The notes beneath the pieces are model-generated. The model saw only the letters and a program-made list of their open reading frames with translations, was not told where the DNA came from and made no database searches. The position numbers and the translations under genes are program-made. A stretch of 64,000 bases of DNA, taken from contig OY365819.1 in assembly GCA_959347315.1 (NCBI GenBank), forward strand, positions 23,082,589 to 23,146,588, in the 5' to 3' direction. Source of the DNA: Bimastos eiseni. Lineage: Eukaryota; Annelida; Clitellata; Crassiclitellata; Lumbricidae. Positions 23,891-35,200 of the stretch are shown here, piece after piece. The stretch's first letter is position 1. Every line of letters begins with the position of its first letter.

Positions 23891-24671
23891 ACGTGTAATT
23901 CCAGCGGGTCCTTCGAGAATTTCCCCGATATTTCTATCGAACGTATCCAATGGGGAACTTTCCCCGTATGTGCCAACGCTCCACCGGCAGCTCTCTCGGT
24001 TTGTACGGCTGCTACTCCGGGAATCTACCCGGCTTGTATCTCTTGCGGCCACCAGAATTTTCACGTCTCCGACAACCTGCGGAAAACATTGCGGTCAGAC
24101 ACGCAAATCAACAGATTGCTGACTCCTACGATCAGGGCACGGTCCGTCTTGGGATCAGCGAAAAGCAGCACCGGCCTGACCGCGAGAGCGGCTGTCACTA
24201 GAGGTAGCATTTTTATGGCAACAGGATCTCTGGAGCGGTACGAGAACCACTCTACGTATGAAGCAGTACGAATCACTGCTCCACATATATAGCGATGCAC
24301 CGCATGTCAGGCTATACTCAAGCCAATTCATGCGTCTGCAAGCTATGCACTCAATTAAAAACCGCCGATCGGTCTTCCTTCCTATACGCAACACTGTGAA
24401 AGAATATACGTAAAACAACGGTATGGCGAGCCGATTATTAAAATAAATCATTCATTCAAGCCTTGTGGCCTGTCCGCCACAGATATAAGGGCGAATGTTT
24501 GAGTGGTGTTGCTTTACAGTTTCAAAACTTCACTATAAATTTCTCTTCGTTAATTACTATAAGCTGTAAGTGCTGTACTATGCCAAGCAAATTTGTGGCG
24601 ACTGCAACGGCCTCTGTTGTCGAAAGCGCTCCCTAAACTCTGGATCCATCTCTTCGTTTCCTTTTGAGTCT

Positions 24672-24686
24672 ATGGAACGCTTATGA
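24672..24686 (+). promoter_or_regulatory. Tiny upstream ORF overlapping the first hnRNP L ATG
   Basis: ATG GAA CGC TTA TGA (four codons) ends by overlapping the first ATG of the hnRNP L frame at 24,683. If it lies in the mRNA leader it could reduce use of that ATG and favour reinitiation or leaky scanning to the following ATG run. Whether the transcript starts upstream of it is not known. Confidence 0.35.
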
Positions 24687-24697
24687 TCATGATGATG

Positions 24698-24778
24698 ATG
24701 GCGAATATTGAAATGTCGGGTCACGCTACAAAGAAACAAAAACTGGAGGGAGGAGAAAGCTACAACACGGGAAATCCT
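24698..24778 (+). CDS. HNRNPL: hnRNP L exon 1 (start exon)
   Basis: It encodes [20 protein letters not shown] and seven more residues, ending at a GTAAAT donor in phase 0. The basic KKQKLE stretch resembles the nuclear-targeting N-terminus of the family. The N-terminus is poorly conserved, so the call rests on phase, splice site and position. Confidence 0.7.
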
Positions 24779-27700
24779 GTAAATAGAATTTTTATCTGCT
24801 TTGTTTCTATTAGTTTCGTTGATAAGACGGTATTTAAGATGCAATTATTTTATATTTAGCCGAAACGTTTGTTCTTTCACACGGGTGTGTACCGAATCGC
24901 CGAAGCCCGAATCCCCGAAACTGATTTCCGCCGTATCCTCGAAAACGAATCTGGATTGATGATAAGGATTCTGCTTAAATGGAAGCTGGATCGATGAAAA
25001 GAATTCACGCAGAAGCTGGATTGATGGGTCAAAGTGTATTTTAACGTATTTTATTATACCATGGTGCCTCTAGGGTATTTTAGCGTATTTTATTATTTGA
25101 CGTGAATAGATCTCCAACTGTAGCTTAAATGGAGTGTATGTAAATGACAATTGATGCCACATCGTTTAAGATTTGATTAGTTTTGTGAATAGAATGTCTT
25201 CTTTTGAATATGTAGGATGGCTTTGACCAGGCACATAAAGTCCCACCATCACCAGTCGTTCACGTACGAGGTCTGGTCGATGTCGTTACAGAGAATGACT
25301 TGCGCCAGGCTGTTCAGTGCTTCGGAACAATTAAGCAAGTGACCTTCTGCTTATTGTCATAATGATTGTAGCTTTTATTATTACTGTTTTATTACTCTTT
25401 AATAGAATTTGCCTTGTTTTGCAAGTTTAAAATCACCATTAAAGATCTGATTTAGTAAATAACAAATTTATAATCAGGTTTTTGCCGTTGGTGGTTACTA
25501 GTTCCAGCCCTTGTTTTGGCTCTTTCATTTCTGTTCTTTTTAAGATCGTGTTGCTGAGTTGTAAAATTTGTCCTACTCTTACCATGACAATTTACAGCAC
25601 AATATCTCTCTATATTGCTGGTCTATTAGTTAGATTGTCTATGAAAATCAATGTTGTTTTCTAGTTCTTTTTTGCCATATTTACATGTTGTTATTTTTGG
25701 TTGAAATTTGTAATAATTTTAAACACTGCTAAGAGACAACTTTCAGACGTGTGATGCAAACGTTGTTTGTGTACGCAAAAATAATTGAATGGTGTAGGCA
25801 GGGCTTTATTTATGTTATAAACGGGTGAGACTCAAGATAGCCCCGACCCCCGAGGCAGCCTAGGGGTATTAAATGTTAGCAGTTTAATTTACTTAACCTT
25901 GGCATATGAGGGGGTTGGTGCCTAAGGCTGTCAACGGTTAACCGGTTATCCGATTAACCGACCGTTGATTAGTAACCGGTTGGTGAAATTCACCTGCCGC
26001 TAACCGTTGAAATGATATACCCTCTAAATCTTTATCCTTCTTGTTTCAGAATATGTTATCTCTTGTTGTTACTCAAGGGGATATTTTATTTCAGGGAGTT
26101 AAACTTTTTAGACCACCCGAAATCTGCATGATACATCGTCGGGCGACGGGCGAACGACCGAGCTGAAGACCGTCTAGCACACATTGATACTACTGGGCCA
26201 CCTATATATTTCTAATTTATAGTACGAGCCAACGACCCAGCCGAAGACCGTCTAGCACAGCACACATTGATAAACTGCACTACTGGGCCATCTAACTACG
26301 CATAATTTATAGTAGTACTAAGTCAGTTTGCGGCAAAGTTGCTGTAGCCGGGCCTGTATATTTTACTTCCCCCCTAGAAAATCCCTAATAAATTAGTAAA
26401 CCAACGGTTATCCGGTTAACCGCTCACGTGGACGGCGGTTAACCGGTTTGGATTTTAACAGATGTTTGACAGCCCTATTGGTGCCCTTAGCCAGAAATAA
26501 AGTGTAGGTTAACTTGGATAAACATTGGAAACTTGAAGTCATGACCGCTCCACGCCATGGTGTATATGAATTAGTTCATAACCGGAAATCGCCTCGGACA
26601 TTCGCCTTGGCTGAATATCCTGTTTTTTGGGACTATTCAGTATGAACCTTGGCCTTGGCGTATATTACACACACGAATAGTTAAATATAAAATTTTGTTA
26701 ATTCAATAAATTTTTTATAAACATTTAGCAATCTGAAACTAAAATTAACAATTTAAAGTCGTATCAGTAGTTTTCACATGCACAAACATTTATTTTAATA
26801 ATTTTTCTTTACGCAAAACGGTGAAAGTGATGAAAGTCGAAAATTTCAAGATTTGCCTGTGGATAGTACTCGCCGGGCCAGAGTTGCCATTACTATTCTG
26901 TTCGTACCCGGATCCGGCAGATAGTGCATCCAACTACTCGGATTCGGTACTCGGTGGAATATGTCCCTATGATACAATGAGAAATACCCTATGGTCTCAG
27001 ATTTGGTCTTTGATTTCATATTTGTTATTTGCTCTGTCAGAGGTAAGCTAAAGTCTCATGAAATAATGTGATTTTAGCAGATAAAAATCAAAAATTGCAT
27101 CACCCAACTAATGTTTTTTTTAGATAAAGTAGTCAGGCCTTTGTAACTCGAATTTGATTCAAACTCAAAACACACGTTGACTCTGCATGTCATTTTTGGC
27201 TGTTTTGTTGAAATTGTGTGTTGTAATATATAGCTGCTTTTGATAGAAGAAATCACATTTATAACAGTTTGTTTGTGAATCAAACAAGAAATCTGTTAAC
27301 TCCAGATGATAGATTACACTAGGGACAAACTTATTTTTAGTAATTATGAACTTCCCACATCCAAAGTACGGGTGGTTGGGGGATGGCCTTTCCTCTCCAT
27401 TGTTGTCTTATCTTCCCGCCAACGGTTAGGGCTGTAAATATTTTGCGAGACTCGTATAAATCTCGAATATTAGACCTGAGAAATTTAACATTTTGCTGTG
27501 AATGACCACAAATTCGAAATTTCTCGACACATGTCGGCAATGTTGATAGACCTGATTATCCAGTCTGTACTCTGACGTCCTGCGGGATGATCGTTGTTCT
27601 ATTAAATGTGAAAATCTACTAATATACAACCTTCTATATGCCTACCAGAGTGCCGGCAAACTGTAGCTCGTGATGGCTCATAGATAGATTGATGATTTGC

Positions 27701-29538
27701 AAATTGCTTTGTACTAGTAGTGAGTCTCGTGACCAGTTAAGTTAGTCAAATTCACATATGCCGCCCATTATTGGCACGAATGGTTGTTGATTATAGTCAG
27801 TTATTGACTTATTTATTGTGTTACAAATTTGAGAGCTGTACCGATTATTCAGGCCGATTATAGAGATATTGACAGTATCGTATATCGGCAAGATAATCGG
27901 CGCCGATATTAAAAGTTATTTTTTTAATTTTATAATATTATTTTCAGTCTATAAAAGCAAAATGAGGACAGCACTGGGTCTGTGAAGGACGGCATTTTGT
28001 TCCGTTCCCATATCGTGTCGTCGAGCCAATGGCTTCTTCTGACCAGTGGTCAGAAACCATTTCTAAACCGTCTTGATGTCCCTAGTATAACGTCAATCAC
28101 TAGGGGCGTACAGTTAATGTTTGACTAGCGGCTGTCGTGGCTGGGCCTTGCCAGTGTCATAGACGAGCAACAGATCCCAGGGATCGAATTTCATTATTAT
28201 CGTTATACCGCCTAGTGGGTTGCGCCATTCGTATCGGTTTGTCCCCTATTCATGATCCGTGTCAACCAGCCGGCCCAGACCAAATCTTAAACTGATTAAT
28301 GAATTTCTTGTCTGTGGGTCGTAGAGATGGAAGGGGCAGTTGGCTCTGGCATCTGCCTCGCGGTGTTGGGTTTCGTTTCGACACCCCGTTGATCTTTGCA
28401 TAATTCTCGCCGTCTGTATTGAAGCTGTCTGCTTCAGGCAAAGCCCGTTGATGTCTCTCCTCTGAGGTTTCAGGTAGACACCTTCATCCGTAGTCCTCCT
28501 ACGCCTCTGCTGTCGGTCGATGACTTTTATATAGCGCCATCATCCTGAGTGTCGCATTGGCTTCTTCAGACCAGTGGTAAGACCACCCAGTTTCCTAATA
28601 TAGACCGTCAGAACGGTCAACATAGGTCTTGTGCAGAGTGAGTCATAGTGCCTGCTTAAAGGCCAAGAAATGGCTGGCCAATTCAACAGAGAAGCTGATG
28701 AATATACATTGTGGAGGCATGCCTAATGAATACATGCTAGCTGCCAATCAGATCTCCCCGACACATGTCAGTCGCCTGAGACTAGATGGGTGGCTGTGAA
28801 TAGGACAGCTGTGCCTTGGCCTTTAATTACCCGGGGCACAGTTTGACGGCGGGTGGTATGTCTAATCTGTATTGCCTACCTAGGATTAGTCTCCAACTAC
28901 ATCCATATGTCTCGTACAGGGGGGGAAGTGTTTGTTGTATCACAACAATAGGTAATAGCAGTAGGTCTATCTTTTGGGTACCGGACATCTTGGGAAACAC
29001 AAAGAAATAATCGGCTAAGTAATCGAGTATCGGCAAATGAATAATCGGCAATAATCGGTATTGGCATAATCGGCAAAATGTGATAACGGTACATCTCTAG
29101 TTTCTCGTAGATTTCGGTTTCGTATTCTAGAGCAAGATTTTGAGGCAGCTAATGCGAAACTTATCGAGACCGCTTGTTCGAGACAGAATGAGACTTTCAC
29201 TTCAAGACAGTTTCTAACAATTCGAGACGCTACCTCGAGAACGAGACCAAGACAACAGGCTTCCAAGACCGAAACCAAGGCCGAAACAATAAAAAACTGT
29301 CTCGAGACATACAAAACTCTGATCTCTTGGAACTGGACATCGTGAGAAACACAATGAAATAATTGACTAAATAATCGGGTATTGGCAAATGAATAATTGG
29401 CAATAATTGATATCGGCATTATCGGCAAAAAGCGATATCGGAACAGCTCTAACAAATTTGACAGAAAATACGCTGTGAATTCTGTGTTTTTTGCTGCGAT
29501 TGACGAATTTTAAAATTTTTGACAACGAAAGATTTCCA

Positions 29539-29590
<52 letters not shown>

Positions 29591-30836
29591 GGTAATTGGT
29601 CATTGGTACTTAATACAGCTGAGTTGGAATTGATATCCTGAACCAAAGTTCTGAACCCACCAACCTCTCGATTGATTGTGCTAATCACTTCACTATCAAA
29701 ATGAAACTTGATATAGCACCTCTTCAAGAAATCTAATCAGAAGTGCACCCAGTTTAACCATGGCCATACAGATTTAAGAGAAGAGTAGAAAGAAGATTAG
29801 AGCTGTACCGATATCACTTTTTGCCGATTATGCCGATACCGATTATTGCTGACTGTTCATTTGCCGATACCCGATTATTTAGCCGATTATTTCTTTGTGT
29901 TTCCCAAGATGTCCAGTTCCAAAAGATAGCTACTGCCTATTGTTGTGATACAAGCAAACACTTTCCCCCCCCATTTAATTCAAGGCATATGCATGTAGTT
30001 GGTGACTAATCCTAGGCAGGCTATACAGATTAGACACTCTGCCCGCCGTCAAACTGTGCCCAGGGTGATTAAAGGCCAATTCACAGCGGCTGGCCAATTC
30101 ACAGCCACCCATCTAGTCTCAGGCAGAGAAAGAGAGTGAGAGAGATCCTCTCTCAAGACCTGCTTAGTGTAGTCGATGTGACCCTCAGGTATTATAATAA
30201 ATGCTTATGTCCGTGCATACAGAGAACCTCATCTATGCAGCCCTATTCAGAGAGCGCTCCTCTGAAAAGACCCATCTGCCGATTGATCAGTGTACATATA
30301 TATGTATGTATATATATATACACATACAATCTATATATATGTATAAATATATATGGCGTTTGATCGAATTCAAACATTATTCTTTTCAGTCTATTTCTGA
30401 CTTACACACATATCTGTCATTAATTATTACGTGACATTAAAATCAGCCTGAAGTCAAGCCCTTGTGAATCCTATGTGCCGAAGAAAAGAATACTGAACGA
30501 ATCATATAAACGTACGGTACGGAGAAGCTAAGGTTTTGGTAAAAGGTCATGTCTATGTCGAAGACAGGAGAATTAGCAGTGCAGATATCGGTGAATGAAG
30601 AATCAGGGTTGAGGTAAAACGAGGGATGTGAACTTTTCTTGAGTTGTTTCCAATCAGCTATAGGCCAAGGTCTATACTCTATAGGTTACTAAGTACTTAG
30701 TCCTTCCTGTGTGGGTCTAGACATCATTCAACACACCTCCTCAATTCGCCTCTAATCAAGCCCGCGTTTGGGCCTCATCCCACGACACCTGTGCTGCGCG
30801 CGCGTGTGTAGGCCTATAGGATAGGTATATGTAGAC

Positions 30837-30883
<47 letters not shown>

Positions 30884-32166
30884 GTCAGTCAGTCAGTCAG
30901 TCAGTCAATCAATCAATGCCAGCCCCATTCCAAAGCGTGCAGGTGTCATTTCAATTGAAAAGAATTGACCGGCGGTGGACTTCGATATGGGACTTCTTGA
31001 CTGTAGCCCCACTCAATGAGTTCAGGTTTGATTGACAAGACAATGGTAGCTCGTCATTCAGTTTCCCGAGAAACTGACCGCCCACAAAACTTGATCTTTA
31101 AGCAGGCACCATTAATCACTCTGCAGTCTGCACATGTTGTGTGTTGACACTTTCCCATGGTCTATATTAGCACACTGGCTGGTCTCACCACTGGTCTGGA
31201 GAAGCCATTGGCTCGATGACGTGATATGGGAATGGAACGAAATACTGTCCTTTACAGACCCTGTGATGTTGCTGTCGTCATTTTGCTTTTATAGACTGAA
31301 AATAATATTATAAAATTTAAGAAAAATAATTTTAATATCGGCACCGATTATCTTGCCGATATCCGATACTGCCGATATCTCTATAATCGACCGATTAATA
31401 GGTACAGCTCTAAAGAAGATGAGGAGTTCTTGGTCCAGAGGGAGCCCATTCCAAGTGCCCACAACAGAGAAGGCACGATGCTGTAGCATGGCAGTGCATG
31501 TGAATGGAACGCTGATAAGGTACTTTTTTAGCAGCAGAGCACTTCCACAGTAGGGCGGCATAACTCCTGAAGGTAAGCAAGTGCAACCCCAGCAAGACAG
31601 CGCCATAAGAAGGAGGTGAGTTGAAATGCAATGTGCTGCCGGATGGGAAGTCATTGCAACTCATCACGCATATAGGCAGAAACATGGCCTGTCCTAGAAA
31701 TGCCTACTATCAGGCGTGCTGCCGACTGATGGATCTTCTTCAGTTGCCCAATCCTGCCCTCGTGAAATGCCCGCATATAGGGTGGAGCAGTAGTCAAGAC
31801 AACTTTTGATGAAAGCATGAATAAGAGTGGTAGAGTGCGAGCGGGCGACCATTTTGTTACAGATTTCTTCCACCAGAATTGAAGTTAACATTTGATCATA
31901 CTAGAGACATTCTTGTGATCCTTAGATTGAGACATCTGAAGAGAAATTCACTTGATTTCTAATTTATGAAGTCTGTGTATGTAGAATTAATTGTCTGTGA
32001 CAAATGATGCAAATTAGACACAATGTATATTGCATGTCTGGATATACATGCAAGTTAAGTGAAATGCAATTTAATTCTGGTTGACTGTTACAGCTATGTG
32101 ATGAACTTTCCCAACAGAAAGATGGCTCTAATTGAATTTGAGGTCAGTGCATAATCAGTTGGTCTT

Positions 32167-32217
<51 letters not shown>

Positions 32218-35200
32218 GATGCCGCAAAGAAAGTGGAACCGCCTAGTATAATATCAAATAATTAATTTTTTTGCTATCTTTTCTTCTATGAAAAACAAGT
32301 AAATTGTTGCCCTATGATAGCCTATACAAAATCAGAAATCAAATTCAATGTGTCCTCCTCGGTTCTCAACAGTTTTTTCTAAACGTCTGCGCCACTGGTC
32401 AATGCATCTGTTTATAAACCGCTGAGAGAGTTTTTGCCACCCTTCAACAATGGCCAATTTCATTTGATCTATTGTTGCAAATTTACGACGAAGGTAGACT
32501 TTGCTGGAGGGCACCCCAAATAGCATAATCTACCGGGTTTAGGTCCGGGCTATTTGGGGGCCACATGTCTGGTTCGACGAAGCTGACATTCTCCCGAAGA
32601 AGAAGGTTTATCGTGTTTCTTGCCGTATGCGAAGGAGCTCCGTCCTGTTGCAGTGTCCAATTTTGCCGATTACATCTCGGAAGCAATCCTTGTATTAAGA
32701 CGTGATTACAATAATACTCACTGTTCACTTTCGCTCCAGGTTCAACAAACACCACACTGGTTTTTCCCATCCGAGACACACCAACCGAAACCATGATGCC
32801 ACGACTGAATTGTTCACATTCGCGTACGAGTCTCGTTGCTGGAACTTGTTGTTTCTTTATTGCATCGGAATAAACACGATCATTTTAAGAATTAACCAGT
32901 GTGGCGAGAGTAAATGTCTTTTCGTCTGTAAACCAAATACTTCGTACACTTCTCTCGTTTGGAAATCTGTCAAGTAACTGTTGACTTCGCTGCAGGCGTT
33001 TAAATTTGCAGTTTTCGTTTATAACCTGCCCTATTACGTGTTTGTATGTTTGAAGTTGCAAATCTTGCTTTATAATGCGCTGCACTGTTCTTCGTGATAT
33101 GCCAGTTTCTCTTTCAATTTCCCGTGGACTCTTGTGGCTGTGAGGATCATCATCCTGGCTACAAATCAGCTCACTCACACCCTGAATATTTGGTGCTGTT
33201 CTAACGAACTTCGGGCGGCCGCTTCCAGATTTACGTGCTGTCGTACCATCGGCATCAATTTGTTTATAAAGTCGATTAAGACTTGTTTTACTCCAGGCTT
33301 TATTTGGAAACTCAGTAATCATTCGTCTAGCTCCCCATTGTTTTTCAGTTCGCAAATGTTTTATGAGAATACGATCTTCTGCTGTTATTTTTGTCATTTT
33401 ATAAACAGTGCAAAAATTACATAAACTATAAAAATGACCTAAACTATGAAGATGACGACCTGAACTTCACGAAATAGTGACGTCATACGTTGGGTTAGTT
33501 AGTAAGGATTATTTTACAGTAAAAAAAACCCGCCTAAAACATAATTTCATATATTTTGCACAAGATGTCACGAGACGGCCCCACTTTCTTTGCGCCACCC
33601 TGTATATGTATGGCTGTGGGATCATTGAATGAGAGAAAACAATTATAAAATGAGTTCATGTCTTTAGAATTATATCACAAATATTGGTTATTATTGGTAT
33701 TGAATAATACTTTTTGTGGCATGAGAGCTGTGTATAAAATTAATTTTAAACTGACCTGTATTGTACGTCGTGAATCAAATTGTTTGACAATTTGGATATT
33801 TTGGTTCTGGTGTTTGTCATTGATCTGGTTCTGGACAGAGGTCATTGTTACAATGTAGAATGCACCAGTTTGATATAGGCTTTGTCGACTCATTTTCGAC
33901 GAAACAGTGCACAAATAGTAATCTATGTTACGTTTTCTGGAGCTTTTCAAATAATTTTACTGTTTTATTGATTGTTGTCAGATTTGATGCGCTGTAGTTG
34001 ATTGGTAGACTACATATGTAAACATAAATATACTGCTAACATTGCAATGTTACTCGACTATATTTATATAGATTTAAATTTCTAAAGGTCAAATTTTATG
34101 TGGGTTGGAAAAATTATCAGAAGTTTGTGTGAATATGGTAAACTTTGTTGTGTTCTGTTGTGTGATTGCAGTTGTTTTGTGAGAAACATTGTTGGATGGT
34201 TGATAATTTTGGTCTATAACATATATTGTTCTGTTGTAGGACATTCAGTCTGCTAAACAGTTAGTCACTTATGCGCAGGTAAATACATAGGTTCTCTCTT
34301 TCATTAAAGGACATTTCTTCTGATAATTTACCAAAATTGGACTTGTGACATTTTAATTAATTTTGTGGTTGCAGACAAAGAATTAAGCGCAAAATTTTTT
34401 TTATTGTTAAGAATGGGTGGAATTTGAGTCTCATCCTGCATATTACTTAGCATGATGTATATATATATATATATAATGTATATATAATTTGTATACATAT
34501 ATATAAAATAAAATACATCTGTGTTTTCTATGCTGATGCCATTACAATAAATGACAATTTCTTTTGACAGACTGGAACCTTGAGTGTGGCTGGAAGACCT
34601 GCAAAGTTCAACTTTTCTACGAGCCAAGCAATCAAGAGACCAGCGTGAGTATACTAGGAATAGAAACAAACGAATGTGGAATGTTGAGCAGATTTTTAGA
34701 GTTCTTCACCAGCTGTTTTTAGATGGCGGTGGAAGTATGGTTTCCATCCCCATTACTTAATTTTAAGGCATAGCCGAGTAGACAATTTCCACCAAGTATC
34801 GAATCCCGAGTATTTGGATGAACTATTTGCTGGGTCCTGGTACGAACCGAATAGTAGTGGCAGACCTAGCCCGCGACTCAGCAAGTACCGTCTGTAAGGA
34901 AATCGTAGTTAATCTGCCACGTGCACAGCTACGGAGAACTATCTATAGTCAATGCAGAGTCTATAGCAATATCCTTCATATAGCGTATCATTACACTCTA
35001 GGCCATATCAATATATTTATTATATAATAACTTTATTTGTGAAAAAAATGTTAAACCTTGTCATAAAATGTGAACTATGAAGTTATCAACGACGTCTTAA
35101 CTCTCTAATGTTTACCGGAAAGTGGGTGGAGCCAATTCAAGCGGGAAAATTACTGATTTGGTTGACACCTGGGAAATGCAACCAAAAGAAATTAAAATAT

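Larger units (their letters stand above)
12326..24482. mobile_element. 12.16-kb segment bounded by long inverted repeats (large TIR element or inverted pair)
   Basis: The left end CTGTGGCGGACAGGCCACAA and about 70 following bases match the reverse complement of 24,410-24,482 with few changes. After the inserted Gypsy element the match resumes: 18,470-18,730 pairs with about 24,110-24,330 (for example CTAGTGACAGCCGCTCTCGC and GGTTCTCGTACCGCTCCAGA) and more loosely 18,900-19,100 with about 23,930-24,060. Each arm is therefore roughly 0.9 kb without the Gypsy. The part between (19.1-23.6 kb) has tandem repeats but no transposase I recognise. No target duplication is visible. It may be a large non-autonomous DNA transposon or two copies of one repeat in opposite orientation. 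Confidence 0.6.
29695..31891 (-). mobile_element. LINE 3' fragment (CR1/L2-like) split by a hAT element
   Basis: The two parts, 29,695-29,797 and 31,413-31,891, together match the minus-strand LINE at 11.5-12.1 kb. Landmarks are TATAGCACCTCTTCAAG, then ATGAGGAGTTCTTGG, then the coding blocks [17 protein letters not shown]. The 1,615-bp hAT element sits between them with a clean target duplication. Confidence 0.75.

Noticed and set aside
25335..25340. GT donor at 25,339 for hnRNP L exon 2
   Set aside because: Using it would join exon 3 out of frame; the GC donor four bases earlier restores a conserved RRM1 sequence.
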